Positions 46,001-54,193 of a DNA stretch of 63,458 nt are shown piece by piece. Numbering within the stretch: the first letter of the stretch is position 1; the number at the start of each line of letters is the position of its first letter. Source of the DNA: Leptospira idonii (lineage in GTDB: Bacteria; Spirochaetota; Leptospiria; Leptospirales; Leptospiraceae); assembly GCF_004770995.1 (NCBI RefSeq), contig NZ_RQHW01000023.1, positions 1-63,458 on the forward strand. Direction: 5' to 3'. The notes below the pieces were generated by a model, which saw only the letters and a program-made list of their open reading frames with translations, was not told where the DNA came from and made no database searches. The translations under genes and the position numbers were made by a program.

Positions 46001-46332
46001 AATCTACCGCTTCTATCGGAGAATATGTGGCAGGAGTTCGTTTCAAGGCATGGGCTCCCGTGTTTACATTGCATCCACATTTACCTGCCCAACAGTCACT
46101 TGTGTTTGACATATATGACAAGTGGAACGATAGATCATTAGGAGGATGTACATATCATGTGTCTCATCCGGGTGGTTTGTCTTATTCCAGTTTTCCAGTG
46201 AACGGTTATGAAGCGGAATCCCGCCGCATTTCCCGATTCTGGACACATGGGCATAAAATAGGAAAATCACTTCCTCCGGTTCGATTAGAAAACAGAGGTT
46301 TCCCTTCGACACTGGATTTAAGAATGGTTTAG
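43081..46332 (+). CDS. Transglutaminase-like protein fused to DUF2126 (COG4196)
   Basis: A 1083-residue two-part protein. The N-terminal third has a bacterial transglutaminase N-domain and then the catalytic core (about 175-260): GSCRDSA (Cys), DLHAWAEV (His) and GLDPTSG (Asp), an intact triad. The rest (about 315-1083) is DUF2126: LTIGGEPTFVSTE, then CIEPRNGNLRVFLPP, DPGVIEVNLHPSFSFGE, RHSGTGGGNHITVGGAS and EMRAFEMPPH. The E.N and GTGGGNH patterns recall glutamine-synthetase-like ligases; that is inference. A comparable protein is Mycobacterium tuberculosis Rv2566, from memory. Central gene of the cluster. Confidence 0.88.
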   Translation: MSIRVALTHITTYNYDKKIQLSPHVIRLRPAPHTRNHIVSYSLKIQPEEQFLNWQQDPFGNYLARLVFNEKTSLFQVAVDLVVDMKVINPFDFFIEEKAEKIPFVYDKNLKKELTPYLKPKKPTKSVSDYLKTINVTPRRTIDFLVDLNQKVYNDIGYIIRMEPGVQTPEVTLKKRIGSCRDSAYLLVQILRNLGLAARFVSGYLIQLKADVKSLDGPSGTDKDFTDLHAWAEVFLPGAGWVGLDPTSGLFTGEGHIPLAATPEPESAGPISGFVERAKTEFSFHMGVERIQETPRVTLPYKDEDWQRILNLGESIDKRIRKNDIRLTIGGEPTFVSTENKDAPEWNFDALGYEKYSRSEQLMKRLKNHYAKGGVLQYGQGKWYPGEPIPRWAMIAYWRLDGEKIWESPHLLADDRYTGSATTEDARKFTSVLAANMRLSQEFILPAYEDNLYYLWQEGNLPDSDEELLKGLDQYNKMERKRILSVLEKGINQEVGYTIPIEYDSYQKIWYSQKWEFRRKKLYLIPGDSPMGYRLPLNSLGYSSLYPYQEDPALLRPPLAKRKELEQIRGLQPQVSYNVGYTNYTKKAICIEPRNGNLRVFLPPMPNLESWLDLVYLIEKTAEQTDLPIVLEGYEAPQDSRINRFKITPDPGVIEVNLHPSFSFGEIVEKTKTLYEEAEQVRLTAEKFMLDGRHSGTGGGNHITVGGASVNDSPFLRKPGLLRSMIAYWQNHPGLSYLFSGLFIGPTSQSPRIDEARNDSLHELKIAFQQVDSSRFTPPWLLDRLFRNILTDLTGNTHRTEISIDKLFDPGSYTGRLGLVEMRAFEMPPHYQMSVVQQAFVMAVLCKFWESPYYGQPINWNTELHDRFMLPYFVYKDFKEVIRDLQNSGFSFLEKDFDPFFEFRFPQYGISYLDGMQIELRMALEPWNVLGEENTAQGTSRGVDSAVERLQVKVTGFHPDRYVLSCNGYEVPLQSTASIGEYVAGVRFKAWAPVFTLHPHLPAQQSLVFDIYDKWNDRSLGGCTYHVSHPGGLSYSSFPVNGYEAESRRISRFWTHGHKIGKSLPPVRLENRGFPSTLDLRMV

Positions 46333-46344
46333 AATGTATTTAAA

Positions 46345-48879
46345 ATGATGACTCAGGATCCGTACGTACTCACAAATAACTACCGTCCTCTTCCAGGCGT
46401 CTACGATGAGTTAATGGATGAGGAAGGGAACGTCCGTAAAAAATATAAGTTCCTTGTAAAATCATTTCAAGAGCTCGGTCCCGCCGAACTGATCAATCGC
46501 AGAAGGGATGCGGACAGAATTCTTCGTGAAAACGGAGTCACATATAACACATATCAGCCGGATTCTCCCGAAGCCAAAGAACGACCTTGGGATTTGGATT
46601 TATTTCCTTTGATTATGGAAAGTGAAGAGTGGAGGCTTTTGGAAAGAGGTCTCAACCAAAGAGCCGACCTTTTGGACAGTCTTCTTCGAGACTTGTATTC
46701 CAAAAGAAGAGTGTTGTATGAAAAAAAGATTCCTCCCGAGATTTTATTGAATTCATCTTCTTTCCTAAGGGCTTGTGACGGAATGTACGAGTCCAACCAC
46801 TTTCTTGCGAGAAACCCCGCTCTTCTCTTTTTCGTATGCGATTTGATTCGTGCTGCGGACGGAAATTTTTACGTTCTCAACGACAGAGTGCAAGCACCTT
46901 CCGGTTCCGGTTATTCTTTGGAAAACAGAATCGTTCTTTCCCGCATTTTTCCCAGCATGTACAGGGATGCGATGGTACACAGAGTGGCTGTGTATTTCAG
47001 ATCTCTTCGTAAAGCCCTGAATCAGCTATCGGGTGTTACAGGAAGAGAACCTGTTGTCGTTCTTCTCACGCCTGGTCCGAGCAATGAAACCTATTTCGAA
47101 CATGCATACTTAGCCGGTTATTTGGGTTATACTTTGGTGCAAGGTGAGGATCTTACCGTTCGTAAAAACAAAGTTTTTATGAAGACTGTGGAAGGTCTCC
47201 AACAAGTGGATTTGATTTTAAGAAGGGTCGACGATGTTTTTATGGATCCTTTGGAGCTGAAAGGAGACTCTTTGTTAGGTGTTCCCGGTCTTTTGGAAGC
47301 AATTCGTTCCGGAAACGTGAAAGTAGCCAATCCGATCGGTTCTTCCTTTTTGGAAAACAGAGCCCTTCTTCCTTTTTATTCGGAGTTGTGTCGTTTTTAC
47401 TTGGGAGAGGATTTGATCCTTCCTATGGCTCCCAGTTATTGGCTGGGAAATAGGGAACATCTTTCTTTGGTGATGGAGACTCCTGAAAAATTCGTTTTTA
47501 AGCCGGTTTCGAGAGACGATGAAGAAGAACCTACCACCTTTCTTGAGTTAAGTGGAGAAAGAAAAGACCTTTTTCTTAAAAAATTGAAGTTTAGTCCGAA
47601 TCGATTCATAGCACAGGAAATGATTCCTTCCGCAACCGTACCGGTTCTTTCCGAAAACGGATTTCGTCCGGGAAGAGCGATTATGAGAACTTTCGTTACT
47701 TCTTCCGGAAGCGGATATCAAACGATGGCGGGAGGTTTGGTCAGAGTTTCCCCTTCGTTAGATGACTTTTTCGTTACCAGTCAAAGGGGAGCCTGGAGCA
47801 AAGATTTATGGGTTCTTGCTTCCGAGGCGCAAAAAGAGGAAACTCTTCTCGTTCCCAAGTCGGATCAAATTTCCATTTCCAGAAAAAGTTCCGGGGTGCC
47901 AAGCCGCGTTGCGGACAATCTGTTCTGGTTGGGGCGTTATTTGGAAAGAGGAGAAAACCAAGCTCGTATTTTCAGAGAAGCAACCTTTAAGGTCCTTCAA
48001 GTGGAGGAGAGTTATGAAAAAGAAGCGATTCATAACATCCTTCGCCTTGTAACTCATGTTACGAATTCTTATCCAGGATTTTTAGGGGATGATGCGAACG
48101 AATTGTTCTCAAATCCTTTCCGAGAACTGCAAAGACTGGCAACGGATAAGTTTTTGGTAGGAAGTTTGGCGTTCAATATCAAAGGTTTGGTGCATGCTTC
48201 CAAATCCGTCAGGGATCGACTGGCAGAAGATATGAAAAAGAACATGCTGAACTTGGAAGACAATTTGAATCGTCCAATCGAATCTTACGATGCGTTGATC
48301 GACTTCCTTCATAAAATCATTCTTAATCTTTCCTCGTTGACCGGTCTCTCCTTTGAAAACATGAGTCGGGAAGCAGGATGGTATTTTATGGAGTTAGGAA
48401 GAAGATTGGAGCGTTCCATCAATTTGATTCACACTCTTCAGGGAATCATCCGTTGGGAAGAATTCCAAGATAAATCTTCTTTCGAAAACCTTTTGAGAAT
48501 CAACGACATTCGTATCACTTATAACAGACGTTATAGAGGAAGAATCGATCAGGAATCCGTTTTGGACATTCTTCTTTTCGATACTACGAACCCTAGGTCT
48601 TTGGCATATCAATTCGAACAGATGATGAATTGTGTTAAATTTTTACCCGGTAAAGAAGAAAAACAAACTTATTCCGAAGACCGCGCCGTTTTACAGCTTT
48701 ATACTCATTTCAAAATGAAAGATATACCGATCCTTTTCAATACTCAGGAACCGCTTGCGAATGTTTCCGCTTGGTTGGATGAACTCCATAACGATTTAAG
48801 ATCCGTGTCCGATGCGATTTCCATCCGTTACTTCAATTATGCGGAAGAACAAACAAGAATCGGAGATGGAAATGGCTGA
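46345..48879 (+). CDS. Fused circularly permuted ATP-grasp and alpha-E protein
   Basis: An 844-residue fusion: ATP-grasp-like region about 1-480 and alpha-E domain from about 520 (PSRVADNLFWLGRYLERGEN). Compared with the stand-alone copy at 40670, the ATP part differs in key places: the EDN pair is replaced by VLNDRVQAPSGSGYSLENR, and the Gly-rich KPANGAGGYGM loop by KPVSRDDEEEPTTFLE. The other regions (LRRVDDVFMDP, FRPGRAIMRTF, SQRGAWSKDLWVL) are retained. It may be an inactive partner or have different nucleotide use. Orthologous in layout to the Rv2567 family, from memory. Ribosome site weak; the stop overlaps the next gene by 8 bases. Confidence 0.88.
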   Translation: MMTQDPYVLTNNYRPLPGVYDELMDEEGNVRKKYKFLVKSFQELGPAELINRRRDADRILRENGVTYNTYQPDSPEAKERPWDLDLFPLIMESEEWRLLERGLNQRADLLDSLLRDLYSKRRVLYEKKIPPEILLNSSSFLRACDGMYESNHFLARNPALLFFVCDLIRAADGNFYVLNDRVQAPSGSGYSLENRIVLSRIFPSMYRDAMVHRVAVYFRSLRKALNQLSGVTGREPVVVLLTPGPSNETYFEHAYLAGYLGYTLVQGEDLTVRKNKVFMKTVEGLQQVDLILRRVDDVFMDPLELKGDSLLGVPGLLEAIRSGNVKVANPIGSSFLENRALLPFYSELCRFYLGEDLILPMAPSYWLGNREHLSLVMETPEKFVFKPVSRDDEEEPTTFLELSGERKDLFLKKLKFSPNRFIAQEMIPSATVPVLSENGFRPGRAIMRTFVTSSGSGYQTMAGGLVRVSPSLDDFFVTSQRGAWSKDLWVLASEAQKEETLLVPKSDQISISRKSSGVPSRVADNLFWLGRYLERGENQARIFREATFKVLQVEESYEKEAIHNILRLVTHVTNSYPGFLGDDANELFSNPFRELQRLATDKFLVGSLAFNIKGLVHASKSVRDRLAEDMKKNMLNLEDNLNRPIESYDALIDFLHKIILNLSSLTGLSFENMSREAGWYFMELGRRLERSINLIHTLQGIIRWEEFQDKSSFENLLRINDIRITYNRRYRGRIDQESVLDILLFDTTNPRSLAYQFEQMMNCVKFLPGKEEKQTYSEDRAVLQLYTHFKMKDIPILFNTQEPLANVSAWLDELHNDLRSVSDAISIRYFNYAEEQTRIGDGNG

Positions 48880-49762
48880 TTACAGAGTCATTCATAAAAC
48901 GAAGTATGTGTATGAAGATTTGGTAGCATACTGCCATAATATGGCGCATATGTATCCTCTTACTTCCAGACATCAGGATTGTTTCCGTACACATGTTACG
49001 GTTCTTCCTAAACCGATCGTTTCTTCTTTTCGAAGGGATTATTTCGGAAACCAAGTGTTTTTATTTTCGGTAGAAGATCCTCACAAAGCTTTGGAAGTGA
49101 CTGTGGAATCCACCATCCGTACACATAGTTCGGTAGGATACGATCACTCCAGATCCACTCCTTGGGAAGAGATCCGCAATATGGTGCAAATTTCCAGCTT
49201 AGAGCAGGATATCGCCGCCATAGAATACTTGCAGCCTTCTCCTTTCATTAAAGTCGCCGATCAGTATGCGGAATTCGGAAAACAATTTTTTGAACCGGGA
49301 AAACCGGTATTTCTCGGCGTATTACAGATGTCGGAATCGATCTTTAAAACCTTCAAGTACGATCAGAAAGCGACTACAATCAACACTCCTTTAGAACAAG
49401 TGTTAGTTGAAAAAAAAGGAGTCTGTCAAGATTTCAGTCATTTATGCATCTCCGCACTTCGTTCTTTGGGAATCCCTGCGCGATACGTAAGCGGTTATTT
49501 GGAAACACAACCTCCTCCTGGAATGCCTAAGTTGCAAGGATCGGATGCCACACATGCATGGATCTCCGTATATTGTCCCGATATGGGCTGGCAGGATTTC
49601 GATCCTACGAACGGAAAAATGATCACGGAAGAATATATCATCACCGCAATCGGAAGAGACTACTCCGACATATCTCCTCTTAAAGGAATTTTATTCGGAG
49701 GAGGAAAACATAAGTTGGTGGTGGAAGTCGATGTGTTGCGGGAAACGATCACCGACTTATAA
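48872..49762 (+). CDS. Transglutaminase-like protein (COG1305), second copy
   Basis: A 296-residue protein with N-terminal beta domain (YRVIHKTKYVYEDLVAYCHN) and transglutaminase core: GVCQDFSHL (Cys), ATHAWISVY (His) and DFDPTNG (Asp). The start ATG at 48872 has GGAG six bases upstream and overlaps the stop of the fusion gene as ATGGCTGA, so translation is coupled. A longer reading from 48812 lies inside the previous gene and lacks a ribosome site. The bacterial members probably act as proteases or amide-forming enzymes on peptides. Last gene of the cluster; a convergent gene follows after 9 bp. Confidence 0.9.
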   Translation: MADYRVIHKTKYVYEDLVAYCHNMAHMYPLTSRHQDCFRTHVTVLPKPIVSSFRRDYFGNQVFLFSVEDPHKALEVTVESTIRTHSSVGYDHSRSTPWEEIRNMVQISSLEQDIAAIEYLQPSPFIKVADQYAEFGKQFFEPGKPVFLGVLQMSESIFKTFKYDQKATTINTPLEQVLVEKKGVCQDFSHLCISALRSLGIPARYVSGYLETQPPPGMPKLQGSDATHAWISVYCPDMGWQDFDPTNGKMITEEYIITAIGRDYSDISPLKGILFGGGKHKLVVEVDVLRETITDL

Positions 49763-49771
49763 AAAAGTTTT

Positions 49772-50134
49772 TTACTTCAGGGAACTTTTCCAATCTTCTT
49801 CTTTGAATCCTACTAAAACCAATTGATCGGAGATCACAAACGGTCTTTTGATTAGGTTTCCGTTTTTGGAAAGAGCTTTCAAAGCTTCCTCTTCTGAAAT
49901 CGTTCCTAATTTTTCTTTCCAATTCCCTTCTCTGTAATCTTTTCCTGAGACATTGAATAGTTTTTTTATATCGCCTATCGTTTGTTTTGCTTTTTTCAAT
50001 TCCGCCAGACTGGGGGGAGTCTCTCGAATCGGAAGAGAGTCGAAAGGGATTTTGTTTTTTTTCAGAAAACCCAATGCCTTTTTGCAGGTGCCGCAGCCGG
50101 AATACTCGTAAACTTTTAAGCCTGAATTCTTCAT
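49772..50134 (-). CDS. ArsC/Spx-family protein
   Basis: A 120-residue thioredoxin-fold protein. CGTCKKAL (about 14-21) holds the CxxC-type redox pair, and IKRPFVISDQLVLVGF (about 95-110) is the family core. This places it in the ArsC/Spx/YffB group. Members include arsenate reductases and Spx regulators; with only this motif I cannot choose. It is transcribed leftward, facing the end of the second transglutaminase gene. Confidence 0.85.
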   Translation of the reverse strand: MKNSGLKVYEYSGCGTCKKALGFLKKNKIPFDSLPIRETPPSLAELKKAKQTIGDIKKLFNVSGKDYREGNWKEKLGTISEEEALKALSKNGNLIKRPFVISDQLVLVGFKEEDWKSSLK

Positions 50135-50184
50135 AAAACCTATTTTCTTACTTACTAAAATCTTCGCACCTGATTCTTAGAACT

Positions 50185-51276
50185 ATGTTATTGGAAGAGA
50201 ACGTTCTTCTTTCGGATTGGACCAGCTTTCGTCTGGGAGGAAGGGCGAAATATTTCGTTCGTGTCTCCGAGAAAGATGAATTATGGGAAGCGATCGCCTT
50301 TGCACAAAAAGAAAATCTTCCTTATTTTATTTTGGGAGGGGGCTCGAATACCATCGTTCCCGATTCCGGTTTTTCCGGTTTGGTGATCAAGATGGAATTT
50401 TCAGGAATCCGAATCTTATCCGAAGATCCTTCCGAAGGAACCGTCCTTGTAGAAGCAGGTGCGGGAGTTCCTTGGGAAAATTTCGTAAAGTTTACGATCG
50501 AACATTCTTATTCCGGTGTGGAATGTTTGTCCGGAATTCCAGGCACAGTAGGCGCCACTCCCATCCAAAATGTAGGCGCTTACGGACAAGATGTATCCGA
50601 AACGATTCTTTCTTTGGAAGCCGCTCATCCGAGCGGATCTCTCAGAACCTTCTCTCATCAGGAATGCGGATTCTCCTACCGCAACAGCCGTTTCAAATCG
50701 GGCGAATGGAAAGATTGGATCATTCTATCAGTAACCTTTCGTCTTTCCACCAAACAAGAAATTATCGCTAAATATCCTGAACTTCGTAAGGCTTGGGAAA
50801 CAGCTAAACAGGAAAAAAAATCAGAAAATCTTTCTGGCCAAACAGAAAGAGATTCCGATTTACGAGAGTTAAGTGAAACAGTGATCTCTCTCAGAAAAAA
50901 AAAGTCTATGGTCATTGATCCGAAAGATCCGGAATCTATCTCCGCAGGTTCCTTTTTTACGAATCCTATTTTAACACAAAATGAATTGGATCATTTTACG
51001 AACCGATTGAAAGAGTTGAATCTTCAACCTCCCCAGTTTTTCCCGGATTCGGAAGGAAAAACGAAAATACCTGCCGCTTGGCTGATTGAAAATTCAGGAT
51101 TTAATAAAGGTTATACTGTAAACGGAGTGGGAATTTCCAAATCACATTCTTTGGCTTTGGTCAATCGGGGGGGCACGACAGAAGCTCTTCTTTCTTTGAT
51201 GGGATCCATCCTGCAAAAAGTGGAAGAAAAATTCGGAATCAAATTGGAAAGAGAGCCTATCCTGCTTGGCAGCTAA
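50185..51276 (+). CDS. murB: UDP-N-acetylenolpyruvoylglucosamine reductase MurB
   Basis: Second committed step of peptidoglycan synthesis: reduces UDP-GlcNAc-enolpyruvate to UDP-MurNAc with NADPH and FAD. The 363-residue product has the FAD signature ILGGGSNTIVPDSGF (about 49-63), GIPGTVGATPIQNVGAYGQD (about 120-139) with the Arg/Asn contacts, YRNSRF, then SAGSFFTNP with the catalytic Ser (about 253-261), and AAWLIENSGFNKGY near the C-terminus. A segment of about 40 residues after KYPELRKAWE is charged low-complexity, possibly a loop. ATG at 50185. Confidence 0.95.
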   Translation: MLLEENVLLSDWTSFRLGGRAKYFVRVSEKDELWEAIAFAQKENLPYFILGGGSNTIVPDSGFSGLVIKMEFSGIRILSEDPSEGTVLVEAGAGVPWENFVKFTIEHSYSGVECLSGIPGTVGATPIQNVGAYGQDVSETILSLEAAHPSGSLRTFSHQECGFSYRNSRFKSGEWKDWIILSVTFRLSTKQEIIAKYPELRKAWETAKQEKKSENLSGQTERDSDLRELSETVISLRKKKSMVIDPKDPESISAGSFFTNPILTQNELDHFTNRLKELNLQPPQFFPDSEGKTKIPAAWLIENSGFNKGYTVNGVGISKSHSLALVNRGGTTEALLSLMGSILQKVEEKFGIKLEREPILLGS

Positions 51277-51317
51277 CTTTAAAAAGCTGCATTTTGTTAC
51301 CGATACTTTTTTTGTTT

Positions 51318-51926
51318 CTATGAATTCGGAAAACTTGATTTCCAAACGGGATGATTTCGAATCAATTCCAGAGATTCTTTGATTCTGCTTTTACCGATGG
51401 GGGAGTGATTCCATACGTTGAGTCCGGAAGGATGAGGAAGAGCGATCCAATCGAAATTCACACCGAACCATTTTTTACTTTGTAGACTTCCGGTTATCTC
51501 TTCCAATTTGAATTTTTCAGTTTCCAAAAGCTGAGCGATGGCAAGTTTCCCAATGGGTATGATGAGACCCGGTTTATGGAAGCGCACCTCGAACTCCAGC
51601 CAAGGGCGGCAATTTTCCACCTCTGATTTGTTTGGTTTTCGATCTCCCGATTTTGCCTTTCCAGGGAAACATCGACAAACCGCCGCCATGTTCACTTTTT
51701 TTCTGTATTCTTCTTCCGAGACATCGATCGTCGAAAACCATTGGAACAAGGTTTTTCCCGCTGTGTAGGCAAATGGACGACCTAACCTTTCTTCATGGAC
51801 TCCGGGTGCTTGGCCGATGCTGATGATTTTCGACTTGGGGATACAGCCGTGTACGGGTTTTCCCTGCATATCGGGACATTTATTACAAGACAAAAGAGAG
51901 TTAATGTGCTCGTTTAAACTGGACAT
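51318..51926 (-). CDS. Uracil-DNA glycosylase family protein (iron-sulphur type)
   Basis: DNA repair enzyme that removes uracil. The 202-residue product has two clustered Cys (SCNKCPD, about 13-19) and later CRCFPGK and ENCRPW Cys, suggesting the 4Fe-4S cluster of UDG families 4-5. GQAPGVHEERLGRPF (about 38-52) is the uracil-binding region, IPIGKLA follows, and ALPHPSG carries the His of the second motif. The N-terminal motif departs from the family 4 GEAPG, so I suggest family 5 or a related group. Runs toward the end of murB, from which its stop is 42 bp away. Confidence 0.85.
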   Translation of the reverse strand: MSSLNEHINSLLSCNKCPDMQGKPVHGCIPKSKIISIGQAPGVHEERLGRPFAYTAGKTLFQWFSTIDVSEEEYRKKVNMAAVCRCFPGKAKSGDRKPNKSEVENCRPWLEFEVRFHKPGLIIPIGKLAIAQLLETEKFKLEEITGSLQSKKWFGVNFDWIALPHPSGLNVWNHSPIGKSRIKESLELIRNHPVWKSSFPNS

Positions 51927-51987
51927 TCTCTAAAAAAGATTTGGTGACTACCGATACTCATTTCAGACTGTGAGCGAAGAAGACCCT

Positions 51988-53010
51988 ATGGCTAGTAAAA
52001 AACCACGTTTCCTTATTCTTTCTTTGATCGGAATTGCATTTTTGGTAATCACTGCAATTACTGCGGCCTTTGTCATAGACGAAATCAAAGGCGGGGCTGT
52101 GGGAGACGGCCAAAACAAATACGAACTCATCATTGATCCGGGAGAACCGTCTTCGACCGTTGTGAAAGAGTTATCTCAGGCAGGGATGATCAAGTCCTCC
52201 GTATATTTCAATTACCTGATCAAGTTTACCCGCTCCGGAAACAAAATCAAACAAGGTATATACGAAATCAACGACGGAATGAGTTCCCGAAAAATCCTGG
52301 ATGTGATCATCTCCGGGAAAGTGAAATTGGTAACGTTCACGGTTCCGGAAGGATATAACAATCGTCAGATTGGAGATCTTCTTACGAATAAAAAGCTGGC
52401 AAAGTCCAGGGAAGATTTTCTAGCCGCTACTACGAATCCTGCTCTTCTTCAAAAATATAAAATTCCTGCAAAGAGCACTGAAGGTTATTTATTTCCTGAA
52501 ACATATTCAGTGCCTGTGAATTTTCCTTTGGATCGAATCGCGGATATGATGATGAAACGTTTCTATAAAAAACTGGAATCGATTTCGGAAGCTAAAGGAA
52601 TTTCTCCTGCGGATCTTCATGCGAAAGTGGTTCTTGCTTCCATCGTAGAAAGAGAAGCGGTTCGTAAAGAAGAAAGACCGATTATGGCAGGAGTGTTTCT
52701 TACTAGAATCGAAAAGAACATCAATTTAGAATCCTGCGCCACCATACAATACTTATTCGATAAACCTAAAAAAAGATTATTCGAAACCGATTTAAAAATC
52801 ATATCACCGTATAATACTTATATCAACGGTGGATGGCCTCCCGGACCGATTTCCAATCCTGGACTTCCTGCTTTGCTTGCAGCGTTCCGCCCGGAAAAGT
52901 CGGACAAATTATTTTTCCTTTTGAAACCGGACGGTTCTCATTATTTCTCTGCTACATTCAAAGAACATTTGGACGCTAAGAAAAAATACATCGATGTCTT
53001 GTATCAATAA
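51988..53010 (+). CDS. mltG: Endolytic murein transglycosylase MltG
   Basis: Cuts nascent glycan strands in the periplasm and so sets their length. The 340-residue product has one N-terminal membrane helix (about 7-30, LILSLIGIAFLVITAITAAFV) and a YceG-like domain. Key motifs: ASIVEREA with the catalytic Glu (about 213-220), GVFLTRIEKNINLESCATIQYLF, then SPYNTYINGGWPPGPISNPG. I chose ATG 51988, with GAAGAAG upstream, over the GTG at 51970, which lacks one. The next gene overlaps it by TAATG. Confidence 0.93.
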   Translation: MASKKPRFLILSLIGIAFLVITAITAAFVIDEIKGGAVGDGQNKYELIIDPGEPSSTVVKELSQAGMIKSSVYFNYLIKFTRSGNKIKQGIYEINDGMSSRKILDVIISGKVKLVTFTVPEGYNNRQIGDLLTNKKLAKSREDFLAATTNPALLQKYKIPAKSTEGYLFPETYSVPVNFPLDRIADMMMKRFYKKLESISEAKGISPADLHAKVVLASIVEREAVRKEERPIMAGVFLTRIEKNINLESCATIQYLFDKPKKRLFETDLKIISPYNTYINGGWPPGPISNPGLPALLAAFRPEKSDKLFFLLKPDGSHYFSATFKEHLDAKKKYIDVLYQ

Positions 53011-53270
53011 TGAATGAAGACATCATCAATCTCAATGTGGTGATCGGAACCATTTCCAAGGACTTATTGGATGTTCAAAAGTCCTTGGAAAATTATAGGG
53101 AAAAGCAAGCCCGCAAAGAAGCGGTCGATGAGGAAGCCTTTCAGTTCGTGGAAAAAGCGGAAAAGGTTTTGGACAAAGCCGAAAAAGGCGAACTGCAGCT
53201 CACAGAAGACCAAATCCGAAGGATCAAAAGTAACCTCATCAAAATCTTAAACAAGATTCAATCGAAGTAA
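53010..53270 (+). CDS. Small coiled-coil protein, unknown function
   Basis: An 86-residue, highly charged helical protein (LLDVQKSLENYREKQARKEA, then VEKAEKVLDKAEKGELQLTE). No recognisable domain. The ATG overlaps the mltG stop (TAATG), so the two are translationally coupled and it may assist cell-wall work or act as a short cytoplasmic coiled coil. Its last 24 bases overlap, on the other strand, the end of the hydrolase gene. Confidence 0.65.
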   Translation: MNEDIINLNVVIGTISKDLLDVQKSLENYREKQARKEAVDEEAFQFVEKAEKVLDKAEKGELQLTEDQIRRIKSNLIKILNKIQSK

Positions 53271-54134
53271 GTTCTTTTCTTCGATCGTTTCTTTGGCGAT
53301 AAATTGAACTGCCTTTTCAATCACATCTTCTGATCTTAAAATCATCTGATGGCCTAAACCCTTTGTAGGAAAAAAACTTCCTTTCTTCCAGGCTCTGGCA
53401 ACCCGTTTGCCCATGATAAAAGGAACTTCATTGTCCGATTCGTCATGAATGACCAAAAGTTCCGAATCTAAAACTTTACCGGATCTTTCCAAATCCAAAG
53501 AATCCAAACTGCGATGGATCTTTCTTTCCATTCTCATACGCATTTCTTCTTTTACGGAATCATCCAATCCTAACGATTTCGAAAATACTTCTCTCAGTAG
53601 TTCCAATCGGGAAGGAGGAGAAATATAAACCGCTTTCTCAACGGAAACACCTAATTCTTGTGCAACGGTAGCGACTGCTCCTCCGAAAGAATGACTGATG
53701 ATCAGAGAAGGGGAACCTACGATTTTGACCAGATCCACAATTGTTTCTGCCGAAAGAACGATGTTACAAAATTTTCCTTCGGAACTTCCATGGCCCGGCA
53801 AATCCAAACTAACGACGGATAAACCAAGGTCCAATAGAGGCTGCACGAATCGGGAAAGATTTCCGCTGTGTCCGTTCCAACCGTGGATCAAAAGAACTTG
53901 TTTCCCTGGATTCTTCCAATGCCAGTAGGTGATGTTTTTACCGTTTCTTTGGAACTGAGACATTTCACCTAGAGAAAGAATGTCCTTTTCTTTTCGGGAA
54001 GGAAAGGTTCGGTGGGGGAGGAGAAAAATATTCGTAGCCACCTTGCCCAAGTGTTCCGGTCTTTTTTTTCCGAATTCCAATTTCTCTGAGATTGTAAATT
54101 GTTTCGAACGAACGTTCGTGCTTAAATTTTCCAT
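53247..54134 (-). CDS. Alpha/beta-hydrolase fold protein
   Basis: A 295-residue hydrolase with HGWNGHSG (oxyanion region, about 89-96), DLPGHGSSEG, nucleophile Ser in SHSFGG (about 147-152), Asp in HDESDN and His in GLGHQM, a complete triad. Substrate unknown. The ATG at 54134 has AGGGGA six bases upstream. It lies 59 bp downstream of the TetR gene on the same strand. An operator identical in architecture to the TetR operator lies inside its first codons (54105-54118), so it is probably controlled by that regulator. Confidence 0.85.
   Translation of the reverse strand: MENLSTNVRSKQFTISEKLEFGKKRPEHLGKVATNIFLLPHRTFPSRKEKDILSLGEMSQFQRNGKNITYWHWKNPGKQVLLIHGWNGHSGNLSRFVQPLLDLGLSVVSLDLPGHGSSEGKFCNIVLSAETIVDLVKIVGSPSLIISHSFGGAVATVAQELGVSVEKAVYISPPSRLELLREVFSKSLGLDDSVKEEMRMRMERKIHRSLDSLDLERSGKVLDSELLVIHDESDNEVPFIMGKRVARAWKKGSFFPTKGLGHQMILRSEDVIEKAVQFIAKETIEEKNLLRLNLV
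54105..54118. promoter_or_regulatory. TetR-type operator inside the hydrolase 5' coding end
   Basis: CGAACG-AA-CGTTCG, arms of six with a two-base spacer, 16 bases into the hydrolase coding sequence. It matches the site before the TetR start in all arm positions (that one has spacer AT). A roadblock effect on transcription or a promoter within the coding end would both fit. Confidence 0.6.
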
Positions 54135-54193
54135 AAAAATTCCCCTGTCTCCTTATGCTTACAGTTCTGATCTCTTATTTCGTTATGATTTTG

